64,000 nucleotides of DNA from Anabaena sp. WA102 (GCF_001277295.1 NZ_CP011456.1:3662001-3726000), one strand, 5' to 3'. Numbered from the stretch's first letter, positions 50,040-60,080 are shown. The notes: generated by a model from the sequence alone, not told the origin. Numbers and translations are program-made.

Positions 50040-52515
50040 CAGATTTTTTCTCCAAAATCGCAGATAGAATGTAAAACCACAATGTTACAGAAGGTAACAA
50101 CCAAGGTAATAAAATTGCAGTTGCAGAAATGTATAATTGTAAACTTATTAAACCATAAATACCTGTAACTATGGTGATTATGATTAAAGATTGCGGTTGA
50201 TTAGATTTTTTTCTGGGTAATAAATATAAACTTAAACTTTTGCCTATTAATATAGCTATCCCAATCATCCAAAAATCAGGAATGGGAATAACTAATCTGT
50301 TAGTACGTAAATGATGTACCATATAGGCATGATATTCACCACCTGTTAATATTTGGCTTTGATTAATGGGATTTTCTTGATCACGCCAATATTTAATAGC
50401 TGGAAACTTTGATATTAAAAAATTATCTTCACCGTCATAATTTAATCCAGCTTCTTCATATCCTCCCGGTGCAATAATGACTATGATATCTTGTAAATTT
50501 TGGAGATTTTTAGGAATATTTTGATTCTCCAATAATTGCCAAGCGGGAATATTTTGATATACTGATTGAGGAGAAATAGAAAAATCAATAATTGGGTGCA
50601 TCCACATTTGATGCAGTGAGTAACTGAACCTTGTAATCGTTTGAGAATGGGATCTATCTTGCACTTTACGATCTGGAGAATTGTTTATTTGTTGAAAAAA
50701 ATCCTCTTGACTGTCTAATTTTGGTTGTGGTGCATCAGAAGATTGTTGTAACTGATATCCAAGTGTTAATAAACCTGAAAAACTCGAAATTGAAGTAGCA
50801 CCAGGATTTAATAACTTAGAAAAATCCGGGTCTGAAGACTGAGAATTATTATACTGAGAATTATGATCAGGTAATAGTTGCATATATCCAGGTAAAATCT
50901 CAATTTCACCTTCTAGACTCCAATTAAGATTAGCAATATTAGGTAATACCCGTAACCATTGACCATCTTGATTTGCAGTTCCAGCAAAAACAAACAATGT
51001 CGGTTTTGCTGATTTTACAGCAGTTTTGATAGAGTTAGCAAGAATGCGATCGCTTTCTCCTTGATGTCTATCTAATAAATAATCAATACCAATTATTTTG
51101 GCTTGATTAGCCGTTAACCTATCAATTAAACTTGCTAAATACTTACGCTCAATCGGTTTAGGGTTAGAAATTTTAGCCTTTCTAATGGAATCTTCATCAA
51201 TTTCTACCAATAAAACTGGGGGACTTGCTACAGTTGCAACTTGTCCTGTAAGTTGACGATAGATAGCTTGTAATAATACTCGACGCTGTAATAAAAATTG
51301 TTGAACTGGTAACAGCAAGCTAATAATCAATAAAACTGAAAGTACAATTATTTCTCGACGATTAGGAATTAACTTTTTAATTCCTTCATCCATAAAAGCA
51401 GGTTGAAGACGAAATAAATCTGCTCCTGGATGCCGAAATAACGAAGGAATCAAATATGCACTGGGATAAGTAAAATTCTTTTCTACTTTTAAATATTGTG
51501 CTGCTGAAATCAACGATTCATGAACATCTTTATATTCAGACAAAGCTTGCAAAAAGCGGGGTAAAAATACTTCTGCTACTTGATTATGAATAGGTTCACG
51601 CATTACCGCAACTTGACTGATACCCAAATCAATTAATTTATCAGCAATACTCAAACCATTACAAGAATTGAAAATAGCACATTGTAATCCTCTATCTTTA
51701 GCAGTAATTAAAGCCGGTTCAAGTTCAGAAATTGATAAAGCTACACCAGGAGCAATACCTAATTCACCACCAGTCAAATTAGTTTGATTACTGTGTCCTG
51801 CAAAAAATAAAATATCCCAGCCATTTTGGGAAGAAATAGTTTGGACGATTTCAGTTTTTAAGTCATCAATATTCTTGTTAGATTGCCAACCGATAAATTT
51901 AACATCTGCATAATCTTTTAAAGATGCAATAGCTTGTTTTTCAGATTCAAAATTTAAACCTGTGTCATCTCCTAAAATTACTAGAATTCTAGCTTTATGT
52001 GGATATTTACCCTGAGTAGCTGTAGCTGTTCCTTGACGATTTTTAGCAGTGCGGACAATGCGAATCTGACTAGACTCTAAAGCAAATTCTGTACCAATTT
52101 CCCATACTTCCCAAGGCAACTTGGCTAAAGTTAGAGTGCTACAAGTGATAAAAACATCAAGATAGGGGGTTTGATTTTGTTTACTAGCTTGAGCAATTTG
52201 TTTACGAATTTCAAATAATTCTGCACTGCGTAACCAGTGATGAAATTCAGATAAAAATTGAGCTTCAGCTTGTACTAATCGAGCGTGCCAATCAATGGGA
52301 GGAGCAGCGAGACTACCCATATTTGCAACTTTTCCCCGCAGTGCTTTTTTATAAAAACTCAGATAAATATTTTGCCATTCTTGGTATAGTGTAGTTAGTT
52401 TTTCTGGATAGGCAACATCGACACTCAAATTTTGTCCTTGCCCCCAAGATAATTGAAATAAACATATTTGTTCAACCTGTTGAATTGTGAGATAAAAAGC
52501 TGTATAATTCATCAT
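50032..52515 (-). CDS. CHAT-CHASE2 membrane sensor protein
   Basis: This protein of about 827 residues joins two modules. The N-terminal half is a CHAT domain with GWDILFFAGHSNQTN (His near 238) and LQCAIFNSCNGLSIAD (Cys near 284), the GHS/SCNG form of the dyad. A membrane segment follows (IIVLSVLLIISLLLPVQQFL, about 390), then an extracytoplasmic CHASE2 sensor domain (LLVEIDEDSIRKAKISNPKP; IGIDYLLDRHQGESDRILAN). Two or three membrane segments close the protein (ILIGKSLSLYLL; ATAILLPWLLPSVTLWFYIL). It would sense an external cue and control a cytoplasmic protease. The start is at the Met pair (52515/52512); an in-frame codon at 52584 would read through a dispersed repeat. It has no promoter motif of its own and probably follows the 1109-residue TPR-CHAT gene. 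Confidence 0.88.
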   Translation of the reverse strand: MMNYTAFYLTIQQVEQICLFQLSWGQGQNLSVDVAYPEKLTTLYQEWQNIYLSFYKKALRGKVANMGSLAAPPIDWHARLVQAEAQFLSEFHHWLRSAELFEIRKQIAQASKQNQTPYLDVFITCSTLTLAKLPWEVWEIGTEFALESSQIRIVRTAKNRQGTATATQGKYPHKARILVILGDDTGLNFESEKQAIASLKDYADVKFIGWQSNKNIDDLKTEIVQTISSQNGWDILFFAGHSNQTNLTGGELGIAPGVALSISELEPALITAKDRGLQCAIFNSCNGLSIADKLIDLGISQVAVMREPIHNQVAEVFLPRFLQALSEYKDVHESLISAAQYLKVEKNFTYPSAYLIPSLFRHPGADLFRLQPAFMDEGIKKLIPNRREIIVLSVLLIISLLLPVQQFLLQRRVLLQAIYRQLTGQVATVASPPVLLVEIDEDSIRKAKISNPKPIERKYLASLIDRLTANQAKIIGIDYLLDRHQGESDRILANSIKTAVKSAKPTLFVFAGTANQDGQWLRVLPNIANLNWSLEGEIEILPGYMQLLPDHNSQYNNSQSSDPDFSKLLNPGATSISSFSGLLTLGYQLQQSSDAPQPKLDSQEDFFQQINNSPDRKVQDRSHSQTITRFSYSLHQMWMHPIIDFSISPQSVYQNIPAWQLLENQNIPKNLQNLQDIIVIIAPGGYEEAGLNYDGEDNFLISKFPAIKYWRDQENPINQSQILTGGEYHAYMVHHLRTNRLVIPIPDFWMIGIAILIGKSLSLYLLPRKKSNQPQSLIIITIVTGIYGLISLQLYISATAILLPWLLPSVTLWFYILSAILEKKSDE

Positions 52516-52755
52516 ATTTTGAAAATAAAAAACATTACGTAGGTTGGGTTGACGCAAGGAAACCCAACAAAGATTTCCTAACAAATGTTCGGCTTTCTTA
52601 ACCCCAACTAACTTGAAAATAAGACCCCACCCCTAACCCCTCCCATATCAAAAGTTTATCCTTTTCTTCCCCCCGTTGCGGGGGGATTGAGGGGGGTGCA
52701 AGGAGGGGAATAAGAAGTTTTTTTAATGTGTCCTGGTGTATGCAGTTCATGATGA
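52516..52755. other. Spacer with dispersed repeats between TPR-CHAT and CHASE2 genes
   Basis: It contains the second copy of the 30-bp inverted repeat (52539-52568) and a G-rich, repeat-like segment (CCCCCCGTTGCGGGGGGATT, around 52674-52693) that can fold on itself and may attenuate read-through. No gene is supported, and the full shared promoter motif is absent. Confidence 0.45.
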
Positions 52756-55700
52756 CTACTTAGACTCACCAATTAAAGTAAAAGCCGCCCAATTTACTGG
52801 AGCAGGTCTTTTTTTCATAGTGTTGAGCATAGCATTTCTTAACGCCACAGCCTTATCAGGATTTTGTCGCCATTGTTGATAAAACTCAGTCATTAATTCT
52901 GCTGTAGGTGTATCTGGAACAGCCCACAAAGAGACAATGACACTGGACGCACCAGCAGTAATCAAAGAACGAGATAAGCCAACAACACCATCACCAGTAA
53001 TTGCACCTCTACCAGTATCGCAAGCACTCAAAACCACCAATTCAGCATTAATAGATAAATCAATAATTTCCGCAGGAGTGAGTAAACCATCATCATTTTT
53101 CGTAGGTGCTAGGGCTATGGCGGTAGGAATACTTTTATCAGTATCAGCTAAAAGTCCATGTGTTGCTAAATGAATAATTCTGGCAGATGATAATTTTTGT
53201 TTAAAAGCAGCTTTTGTGGCATCTTTCCCAGTGATAGCTTTAGTTTTCAATAATTTATCTTGGAAGAATTTAGCAATTGCCAAAGTTTCCTTTTCTGCAC
53301 CTTTAAGGGGGTCAAGTTGTTCAGGAGGAATTCCCACTTTTGGCATTTCTGGATTACCCATCACTAAGATATCTTTACCCCGGACTTTTTGCCGTTGTTG
53401 ATTTGTTAAATCTAAAACTTGAATTGCTGGTGCAGTTAAGATTGTGTGCTTTTCAATTAAGTATTTACCGTCTTTGTCTTGCAGTGCCACAAAAGGAACT
53501 AAAAACAGCGATTCATGGGGAATAAAAATGACTTTTTCTTCTGGTTTAGTAGGGAGAAGAGAGGCAATAGGAGCAATTAATATTTTATGTAGGGTTTGTA
53601 AATTCTCTTTTTGAACTGGCTCACCTGTAGGTACTATGTTAACACCCCGTCCTCCAGCACCCATAGAAAAACGGCTATTTTTGACAAGATCAACAAGTGG
53701 TGTTTTTAATGTTGTCAGGTCTACTTGTTTAAAGCTAATTTCCTTTGTTGGTTTAACTACCCAGATATACATCTCAGATCGATTCCAAGTTTTTGGATAA
53801 TTTTGCCTTCCTGATTGATGAGAAATTGTATATTCTACAATTGTCGCATTTTGCTCTCTGGCAATTTTCTGGATTTTTTCAATAGTTGGTGGTTGAACAT
53901 TTAACTGATTAACCTGCTTCCCTGAAATGCGTGATGTTAAGAGATTTACAAATGCTCTCGCCCTACCACGTTCAGCTACTTCTAATGCTTCTTGAAACTT
54001 ATTTTGGGCAATTAAACTTTTTTGTAATATAGTGTAAGTTGTAGATTGACCCTCAAAAATAGAAATTTGGCTTTTATCTGTTAAGTCAATCCGCACAGAT
54101 TCATAAATTGTAATAGCTTCATATAAAGCAACGACCGCTTTAGGTAGATTGCCTATATCGAAATTATTTATGCCAATTTCATGTAAAATTAATGCTTGTA
54201 ATACTTTGTTGTTAGCTTTTTGGGCAGCTGCTACACCTTTTTCATGAAAACTTATGGCTAAATCATATTGACCTTGTTTTGTATAGAATAACCCAATACT
54301 AAAAAATATATTTGCTTGAGTTGCAGGAAAATTTTCAGATAATTTAATTGCTTGTTGAAAATCTTTCAATGCCAGATCATTGTTTCCAAGTTCAGCATTA
54401 GCAATACCAACCTGGCTTAAGGCATAGGCTTCTACTGCAAATCCCAATCTCAACGATCTCCACTTTTCTAAATCAGCTAATGCAGATTTTAAATTCTGGT
54501 CTTTAGAATCAGAACTAGAATCAGAACTAGAATCAGAATATGCTTCTCCTAACTGGATATTTTTTCGTACTTGATCAAATTGCCCTAAAAAGCTATAATT
54601 CGATGCTATACTAAGATAGCCTCCTCTAATGAAACGTTTGGTATTATCAACATAAAGATTTTGAAAAGGGAGATTTTTTTGATCTTGTTTCAGACCTTCA
54701 ATATATTTAAGAGTTAAGATCCAGACATCTACCGACTGCTGATAAAATTCAATTGATTTTTCATACTTACTAAGAGTCAGATATACACGGGCTATACCAT
54801 CAAAAATATCTGCTTGCGCCCAATTTTTGCTTACAATATCTAGAGGAGATTGAGTAACTACTTTCTCTACAACAGCTAAAGCTTGCTGATAGTATGTTAG
54901 AGATTTTTCTAATTGTCCTATTTCTTGATAAACGCTACCCAAAGTATACAAGGTATCTTGAAGTTTGTTAGTATTATTCTCCTGTTGGAATATTTTTGCA
55001 GCTTGCTCCAGTGCTGCTAATGCTTTTGATGATTCAGTCCCCTTGTAGGTCTTGGCAATTTCAACTAACGCTTCTCCTTGTTTAATAATTGCCCCTGTCT
55101 CCTTGGCAACTGTGACAGCTTCTTTATAATACTGAAGTTGTTTTTGAATAAGTGCTTCTGGATCTTTCTTTAGTGCGTTAGCGAAACCAAAGAAATAACT
55201 TCTGCCAAGTGCAATAAGAAGAGAGGGTTCGTATTTGCGAAGGATCTGCTTTTCTGCTGTAGAATTACTATTCTGTCTAACAATTACCAAAGCTTGTTCT
55301 AATAAATTTATTCCTGTGACTGCATTCCTCAAAGAGTAAATAGAACCTAGCTTGAATAGTACCCATACTTTTGTATCATGGTTTTTACTTTTTTGTGCAT
55401 TTATCATACTTTCTTGATAGTATTTATCGGCGCGATCATCATTTCCTAAAGCTATTTGATACTCTCTACCCAAATTGAAATTGACTCTTGCTTGCAAGTC
55501 AAAATTATTAATAGCTTTGGCAATTTTTAAAGCTTCTTCATAGTAGGAAATGGCGCGTTTAGGTTCTTTTAGAGAATACAGGACTCCTAATGCAAGTAAT
55601 GTTTTTCCTTTTAATTCACGATTTTTGATAGTTTCAGCGATTTGCAATGCCCTGTCAAAGTAAGTCATTGCCTTCTTTTCATCTTTCAAATTATAGTAAG

Positions 55701-56085
55701 CTCTACCAATTAATCTAATTGACTCACCTGCTCCCAGGGAGTTATTAATTCGGCGATAAATCTTCAATGCCTGTTGAAAACTTTGCAAAGCAGCTTGAGA
55801 TTGCTCATTAAACAGCAGTTCTTCACCTTTTTGCAGCAGTTTTTCTGCTTGAGTTTTTTGATTATTTGGTTTTTGTGCCAATACCTGGTTAATTCTTGAG
55901 TTATGGTTCAGAAAGCTGGAGTTATTCAGCCCCAACGCTTCATCTTTGCGTGGTTCTGTAGTTTCTGTTTGTGCAGTCAAGGTAGTTGGTATAATTTCCT
56001 TTGTCCTTGATTCAGCAACACCGACAGGGAAAGACAGGGAAAGCACCAAAGTCACAAGAGAAAGGGATTTAAAACGGTAAAGCAT
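52756..56085 (-). CDS. TPR-CHAT protease-like protein (1109 aa)
   Basis: This is the largest TPR-CHAT protein of the block. It has a signal peptide (YRFKSLSLVTLVLSLSFPVG), a linker, and about 700 residues of divergent TPR-like helices (SIRLIGRAYYNLKDEKKAMT; TLYTLGSVYQEIGQLEKSLT; FFSIGLFYTKQGQYDLAISF). The CHAT domain has His in IIHLATHGLLADT (about 973) and Cys in VVLSACDTGRGAITGDG (about 1022). Unlike the other two, its repeats are not near-identical at DNA level, so it is older or under different selection. AGGAG lies eight bases before the ATG at 56085; a GTG at 56094 is possible. A shared promoter-like motif lies 65 bp upstream. Confidence 0.9.
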   Translation of the reverse strand: MLYRFKSLSLVTLVLSLSFPVGVAESRTKEIIPTTLTAQTETTEPRKDEALGLNNSSFLNHNSRINQVLAQKPNNQKTQAEKLLQKGEELLFNEQSQAALQSFQQALKIYRRINNSLGAGESIRLIGRAYYNLKDEKKAMTYFDRALQIAETIKNRELKGKTLLALGVLYSLKEPKRAISYYEEALKIAKAINNFDLQARVNFNLGREYQIALGNDDRADKYYQESMINAQKSKNHDTKVWVLFKLGSIYSLRNAVTGINLLEQALVIVRQNSNSTAEKQILRKYEPSLLIALGRSYFFGFANALKKDPEALIQKQLQYYKEAVTVAKETGAIIKQGEALVEIAKTYKGTESSKALAALEQAAKIFQQENNTNKLQDTLYTLGSVYQEIGQLEKSLTYYQQALAVVEKVVTQSPLDIVSKNWAQADIFDGIARVYLTLSKYEKSIEFYQQSVDVWILTLKYIEGLKQDQKNLPFQNLYVDNTKRFIRGGYLSIASNYSFLGQFDQVRKNIQLGEAYSDSSSDSSSDSKDQNLKSALADLEKWRSLRLGFAVEAYALSQVGIANAELGNNDLALKDFQQAIKLSENFPATQANIFFSIGLFYTKQGQYDLAISFHEKGVAAAQKANNKVLQALILHEIGINNFDIGNLPKAVVALYEAITIYESVRIDLTDKSQISIFEGQSTTYTILQKSLIAQNKFQEALEVAERGRARAFVNLLTSRISGKQVNQLNVQPPTIEKIQKIAREQNATIVEYTISHQSGRQNYPKTWNRSEMYIWVVKPTKEISFKQVDLTTLKTPLVDLVKNSRFSMGAGGRGVNIVPTGEPVQKENLQTLHKILIAPIASLLPTKPEEKVIFIPHESLFLVPFVALQDKDGKYLIEKHTILTAPAIQVLDLTNQQRQKVRGKDILVMGNPEMPKVGIPPEQLDPLKGAEKETLAIAKFFQDKLLKTKAITGKDATKAAFKQKLSSARIIHLATHGLLADTDKSIPTAIALAPTKNDDGLLTPAEIIDLSINAELVVLSACDTGRGAITGDGVVGLSRSLITAGASSVIVSLWAVPDTPTAELMTEFYQQWRQNPDKAVALRNAMLNTMKKRPAPVNWAAFTLIGESK

Positions 56086-56149
56086 GGTAGACACTCCTCT
56101 AAGCAGGGTGAGAATAGATTGCTGTATATTTATCTTGTATATTTATCTA

Positions 56150-56180
56150 TATCTCTCACACTTAGGGAGCTTATGCAAAA
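56150..56180 (-). promoter_or_regulatory. Shared promoter-like motif, site 1 (TPR-CHAT 1109 aa)
   Basis: On the minus strand: TTTTTGCATAAGCTCC, CTAAGTGTG, AGAGATATAGA. The spacing is GCATA-N15-AGAGATA, one base longer than at the other sites. It ends 65 bp before the ATG at 56085. Confidence 0.65.
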
Positions 56181-56786
56181 ATTTGAGAAAAAATTTGAGA
56201 AAAAATTTGAGATAATTTCACAATAAAATCGTCGAAAGGCAGGGAAGCCACTTGGCTATCTTACAGTGGAGGAAGTTCCAACGGCGAATTTATTCGCCGT
56301 GATGGTATAATCAAGGGGCGAGTAAGAATAACCATCTGCACGAAGAAGTATTTTGATAAGGAGAAACCCCTGATTTATCTCGTCTCGGCTTTGACCGTAG
56401 CCTGGGTAAACAAGCAAAGGCAAGATACAGAGTGTATACCGCCAAAATTCGATGGACTCAGAAAGCCAAAAAAAAATATATACTAAAAACGGTTGAGACA
56501 TGGACTTTTATAAAATCACGAAAACCCCAGATTTGTAGGGGTTTAGCACTGCTAAACCCCTACCCGAAGAATCAAGTAATTAAGCCGTGTTGAGTATAAA
56601 AGTAAGCGCAATTGCAACACTTATCCGTAAGTAGTTGTTTTGAGCGTGTAGGGGAATAATTGACTATTCCTTTTAAGCAAGTCTTAGTCTTAAAAAATCT
56701 GCGTGTCTTCAGACCGCAGAGTGTCAACTCAACCAAATTTCATCCGTTAAATAATCATCCGTTACAAAAAACGTAACCGGATAAAC
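56181..56786. other. Intergenic region with repeats, no clear gene
   Basis: Three tandem copies of TTTGAGAAAAAA (56179-56212) are followed by a perfect hairpin ACGGCGAATTTATTCGCCGT at 56281-56300. The palindrome GTAGGGGTTTAGC-ACT-GCTAAACCCCTAC follows at 56535-56563. The GGAAGTTCCAACGGCGAATT type segment and the hairpin recall the ends of IS607/IS605-related elements, but no transposase frame survives that I can recognise. Confidence 0.45.
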
Positions 56787-58145
56787 TTAATATGACCGCC
56801 CAGGATAAAATGTAAACGGAGGTAAGGTCAATTCAACACCATCTACTAAACTTACACTTACCAAAAACTTCTCATCCCAATTACCAACAACACGAGTAAA
56901 CAAATAAGAATCACCCTGTTCTTGATTTATTCCTTGTTCTACTAAAATGCTAGTTTGGTCACTGACTCGCAGTTTTAAATAAGCAGGTAAAGTGTTTTGT
57001 GCAGATGTACCCAAAACCAATAATAATGTCCACGAAGGATCTGATTCAGATAATATTGGCCAAGTTACAGCATACAATCGCAGGGGAAATCCTGCCAACA
57101 ACAAATCATGATAAGCACCCCGCGCTTGAGAGGGAATTTCTAAACCCCTGCTTTGGAGTTGGTTAGTAATTACTTGAAATTCCTCTACAGGACTCCGCAA
57201 GGCTCGTATAGGTGCAATAGTAGGTAATAATTGCCAAGAAAGTTCCGCTGCTAATTCATCTAATTCATCCCATAACCACCGTCCTACATTTATCGATGGT
57301 TGGGTTAACAGTTTGAATAAGTCTTTGAAACTATCTTGCAGTGAATAATTATGTCCTTGCAGTTGCAAATTATCCAGCCAGTTGAGTAATTCTAAATTAC
57401 TAATTACTGCACTTCCTTGTTCCCAAGTTAATACTTGCCAAAGTTCAACATTAGGTAATTGCAATTGTGGTAATAATGCCATTAACTCATTTTGCATTGA
57501 TGCTAAAATTTGCGTTCTTTGGTTGTTGGTAACTGGTAAAGTAATGGCATTTGCTTCTAAACAACGCAAGTTTAATAATAAATAATCTGGTTCTTGTGCA
57601 AACCAACTCACAGGAATTTGATAAGTCCAGTCTGTTTCAGGTTGTAAATTAGCTGCTGTTTGTTTTTCCATCAATTGCTGATAGGATAAAAAGCCCGAAA
57701 CTATTGCTGTTTCTTGTTCTTCTAAGACTTCTATTAATACATAAAAATGGGCAATATATTCTGGTAAATCTACAACGGCTCTAGGGACAACAATTTCATC
57801 ATCATTGAGGCTATCATTAGTCAATAAGCAAAGTTTAAATTTACCTACTTGCAAATTAGCAACAGCAGGAATAACATTAGCTATAGCTGGTTGAAATACT
57901 GTACATTTATCCTCATTAACAGTGAGAGAATCTGCTCTTTCTGTCAACCATTCTTTAAAAGCCAATAACGCCAAAGTATTAATATAAGTTTGCCATTGTT
58001 GAGCTTGATTTTTTATTTCCAGGCTGTTTTCTACCGCTTCACTAATTTGTTCAGCATCAAGATTAATAGCATTTATAGGTAAAACTTCAAATTCAAGGGA
58101 CATTGGCTGATGATTATTTGTGAGATTATCTGACAAGTTATTCAT
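56787..58145 (-). CDS. DUF1822 family protein, co-transcribed with the sigma-like gene
   Basis: This 452-residue protein belongs to the cyanobacterial DUF1822 family of unknown function. The typical order is present: LTERADSLTVNEDKCTVFQP and VANLQVGKFKLCLLTND, then PEYIAHFYVLIEVLEEQETA, SWFAQEPDYLLLNLRCLEAN and ELSWQLLPTIAPIRA. It ends in a beta-rich C-terminus (FLVSVSLVDGVELTLPPFTF). It has no signal or membrane segment, so it is probably cytoplasmic. GAGG lies four bases ahead of the ATG, and the gene starts 9 bp after the sigma-like gene, so the two are one operon. Family members regularly sit next to sigma-like, CHAT and CHASE2 genes. A role as regulator or partner of the sigma-like protein is inference. 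Confidence 0.85.
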   Translation of the reverse strand: MNNLSDNLTNNHQPMSLEFEVLPINAINLDAEQISEAVENSLEIKNQAQQWQTYINTLALLAFKEWLTERADSLTVNEDKCTVFQPAIANVIPAVANLQVGKFKLCLLTNDSLNDDEIVVPRAVVDLPEYIAHFYVLIEVLEEQETAIVSGFLSYQQLMEKQTAANLQPETDWTYQIPVSWFAQEPDYLLLNLRCLEANAITLPVTNNQRTQILASMQNELMALLPQLQLPNVELWQVLTWEQGSAVISNLELLNWLDNLQLQGHNYSLQDSFKDLFKLLTQPSINVGRWLWDELDELAAELSWQLLPTIAPIRALRSPVEEFQVITNQLQSRGLEIPSQARGAYHDLLLAGFPLRLYAVTWPILSESDPSWTLLLVLGTSAQNTLPAYLKLRVSDQTSILVEQGINQEQGDSYLFTRVVGNWDEKFLVSVSLVDGVELTLPPFTFYPGRSY

Positions 58146-58154
58146 ACTTCCTCA

Positions 58155-59588
58155 TTAATTAATTATATCGTCCAGATAGCAGCAAAGACGCTGGTTAAAA
58201 ATACTGGTTTCTGGAGTGAGAGTTTTTGCTGTTTGTGCCTGAATTTCAGCAGCTTCAATAACATGATTAATTTGTTCATTGAGAGCAAGTTGAATTTTTC
58301 CTTCTAGGGTTTGTAGACTATCTGGGTGGGAATAATTTTTTGCTAATTCCATGACAGAATTACACAACATTATTAAAAGCTCTTGTCGAACATCAGCACG
58401 AAAATCTTTTAACTTTAAAAAACGGGTAACAGCATCTTGAGCGCGTAATCCCACCTTTGCAGCAATTTCTGTCATTGATAAATTTTGACAGTGAAATAAC
58501 TGTAGTGCAAACAAAAACTTTTTAGCTTTATCACCCTTTTTTCGTTGTAATTGTTCTACTCTTCTTTGAGTAACTATAGCTAAAGCTTGCTGTAAACTAG
58601 CCATAAATTGTGAGCGATATAATTGCAAAAATTCTGTTTGTTCATCTCCATCATTTACTACTTCTGTAGTATTAGTATAACCTGCAATTCCCTCACCATA
58701 ACCATCTCCAGCAACAACATCTAAAGATTCGGCTAGTAAAGAACCACCCCGAACATGAATTCGATACTGTCGTAATTGTTCAGCCAGTTTTTGTAATTGT
58801 GCCATTACAATTTCACTGCTGAGATTTTGACCTATTTTACTTTGCAAAAGAGTAGCGATAGCTTGTAATTGCTGAATTGTAGGTATAGTACATTTTCCTC
58901 CTCTTCTCTTGGGAGGTTGTTCTAAACTATCTTCTCTTTTCTTCCCACGTTGTTCTAAACGAGCAGTTCTATAAATATCATGATAACTTTCTAAAAGTTG
59001 TTGAGCTTGGAGAATTTCACCAGCAGTAAAAGAGTAAAATTCCGTAAAAATTCGTTGTAACTGTTTAGGTTTTGTATCATTGAGAATTGCCCAATCACTG
59101 ACTAAATAAACTCCACATTCTAGGAGAAATTGATTGAGTCTATGATTTTGTTTAACTCGTGTATTTGTCCAGGTTGTCAAATTGCTTTTTTCTGGATCAA
59201 AACTCTGTAAAATTTGGCGAGAGAAGGACTGATAATCACCAACGGGTTTTAATTTACCATCATCATCTAGTACACAAAGCAGTAGGTCAACACATTTGAA
59301 ACCATGAACAGTCCCAAATTTAGCTTCTAATTGTAAGCAAACTTGCTCAATTTGCCAGGATATAAAACAGAGTAGACAACGTTCTGCTAACAAACATCTA
59401 TCAGCAGGTATATTTTGGGATAATTGCAGCAGTTTTTTGTTAATTTCTACATCTGGGAGATCATCATTAACTGTAGCAGTTGGAAACATATCAAGAAAAA
59501 ACGCCTTAGCTGGAGTAATTTCCTGAATCTGTCGCCGTCCCGCTGCATCAATTTTTACCAACTGCCAATATCTTGATCTCAAACCCAT
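58155..59588 (-). CDS. Sigma-70-like regulator (divergent, with C-terminal HTH)
   Basis: This 477-residue protein has a C-terminal segment like sigma region 4: KKFLFALQLFHCQNLSMTEI followed by AAKVGLRAQDAVTRFLKLKD. The turn AAKVGLRAQD and the preceding MTEI form the helix-turn-helix at about 385-410. Earlier parts (RSRYWQLVKIDAAGRRQI; SFSRQILQSFDPEKSNLTTW; TARLEQRGKKREDSL) resemble cyanobacterial sigma-like proteins that are usually next to DUF1822 and CHAT genes. No classical region 2 is obvious by eye, so it may be a highly divergent sigma or a sigma-like DNA-binding regulator. Its own upstream region carries a variant of the shared promoter-like motif 50 bp before the ATG, suggesting autoregulation. 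It heads the leftward 25-kb protease block. Confidence 0.75.
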   Translation of the reverse strand: MGLRSRYWQLVKIDAAGRRQIQEITPAKAFFLDMFPTATVNDDLPDVEINKKLLQLSQNIPADRCLLAERCLLCFISWQIEQVCLQLEAKFGTVHGFKCVDLLLCVLDDDGKLKPVGDYQSFSRQILQSFDPEKSNLTTWTNTRVKQNHRLNQFLLECGVYLVSDWAILNDTKPKQLQRIFTEFYSFTAGEILQAQQLLESYHDIYRTARLEQRGKKREDSLEQPPKRRGGKCTIPTIQQLQAIATLLQSKIGQNLSSEIVMAQLQKLAEQLRQYRIHVRGGSLLAESLDVVAGDGYGEGIAGYTNTTEVVNDGDEQTEFLQLYRSQFMASLQQALAIVTQRRVEQLQRKKGDKAKKFLFALQLFHCQNLSMTEIAAKVGLRAQDAVTRFLKLKDFRADVRQELLIMLCNSVMELAKNYSHPDSLQTLEGKIQLALNEQINHVIEAAEIQAQTAKTLTPETSIFNQRLCCYLDDIIN

Positions 59589-59637
59589 AGATATTTGTAC
59601 TTAACTATCTACAACAGTATCACCTGACATTGATTCT

Positions 59638-59669
59638 TAACTCTCGACTCCCTAACCTTATGCAGTTTT
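59638..59669 (-). promoter_or_regulatory. Shared promoter-like motif, site 6 (sigma-like gene itself)
   Basis: On the minus strand: AAACTGCATAAGGTTA, GGGAGTCG, AGAGTTAAGAA. The spacing is GCATA-N14-AGAGTTA, the most diverged of the set (CTCC is replaced by GTTA). It ends 50 bp before the ATG. Confidence 0.5.
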
Positions 59670-59783
59670 GACGGGAAAACTCTCACGAAGCACAGGTGAG
59701 AGGGAATAGGGTGCGTATTAAAAAATATTCTATCTACAGAGGAGGGGAGGAAAAGTCGTTTTTGTCCAAAGAAATTGGATAGT

Positions 59784-59929
59784 TTATCTTCTAATGTTGT
59801 CTAAAATTACCTGAAACTCCTTAGTACAGGCAATTGCTATCAAAATAATCAAAGCTATTAATCGATTACCTCTAACTTGAGTACCTTCTAAACAATAACC
59901 TCCTTTTTTAAAATAGACCTCTTGTAGAA
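59784..59929 (-). pseudogene. C-terminal remnant of an IS4-like transposase
   Basis: The leftward frame reads LQEVYFKKGGYCLEGTQVRG, then NRLIALIILIAIACTKEFQV and a stop at 59784-59786. The GYxLEGTxVxGNRLIxLxxLIAIA block is a C-terminal hallmark of IS4-type transposases. A stop codon interrupts the frame just upstream of 59930. The rest of the element is missing. The stretch from here to 60080 has no recognisable gene. Confidence 0.5.
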
Positions 59930-60080
59930 TTGATTATTACTTACTGCGTCGATAGTTATTCATATGAAAGAATTATTGACTTGGCGCTCCCATTCAATCC
60001 CCACCACGGGTTAGCAGACCAGTGCCTTCTTCGTACCACCATGCCTTTACGGCGCATATTTATTCTCAAATCGTCCCAAT

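Noticed and set aside
56256..56501. A leftward 81-residue membrane protein
   Set aside because: It reads through a perfect hairpin and repeat-like DNA, has no ribosome site and lacks family features.
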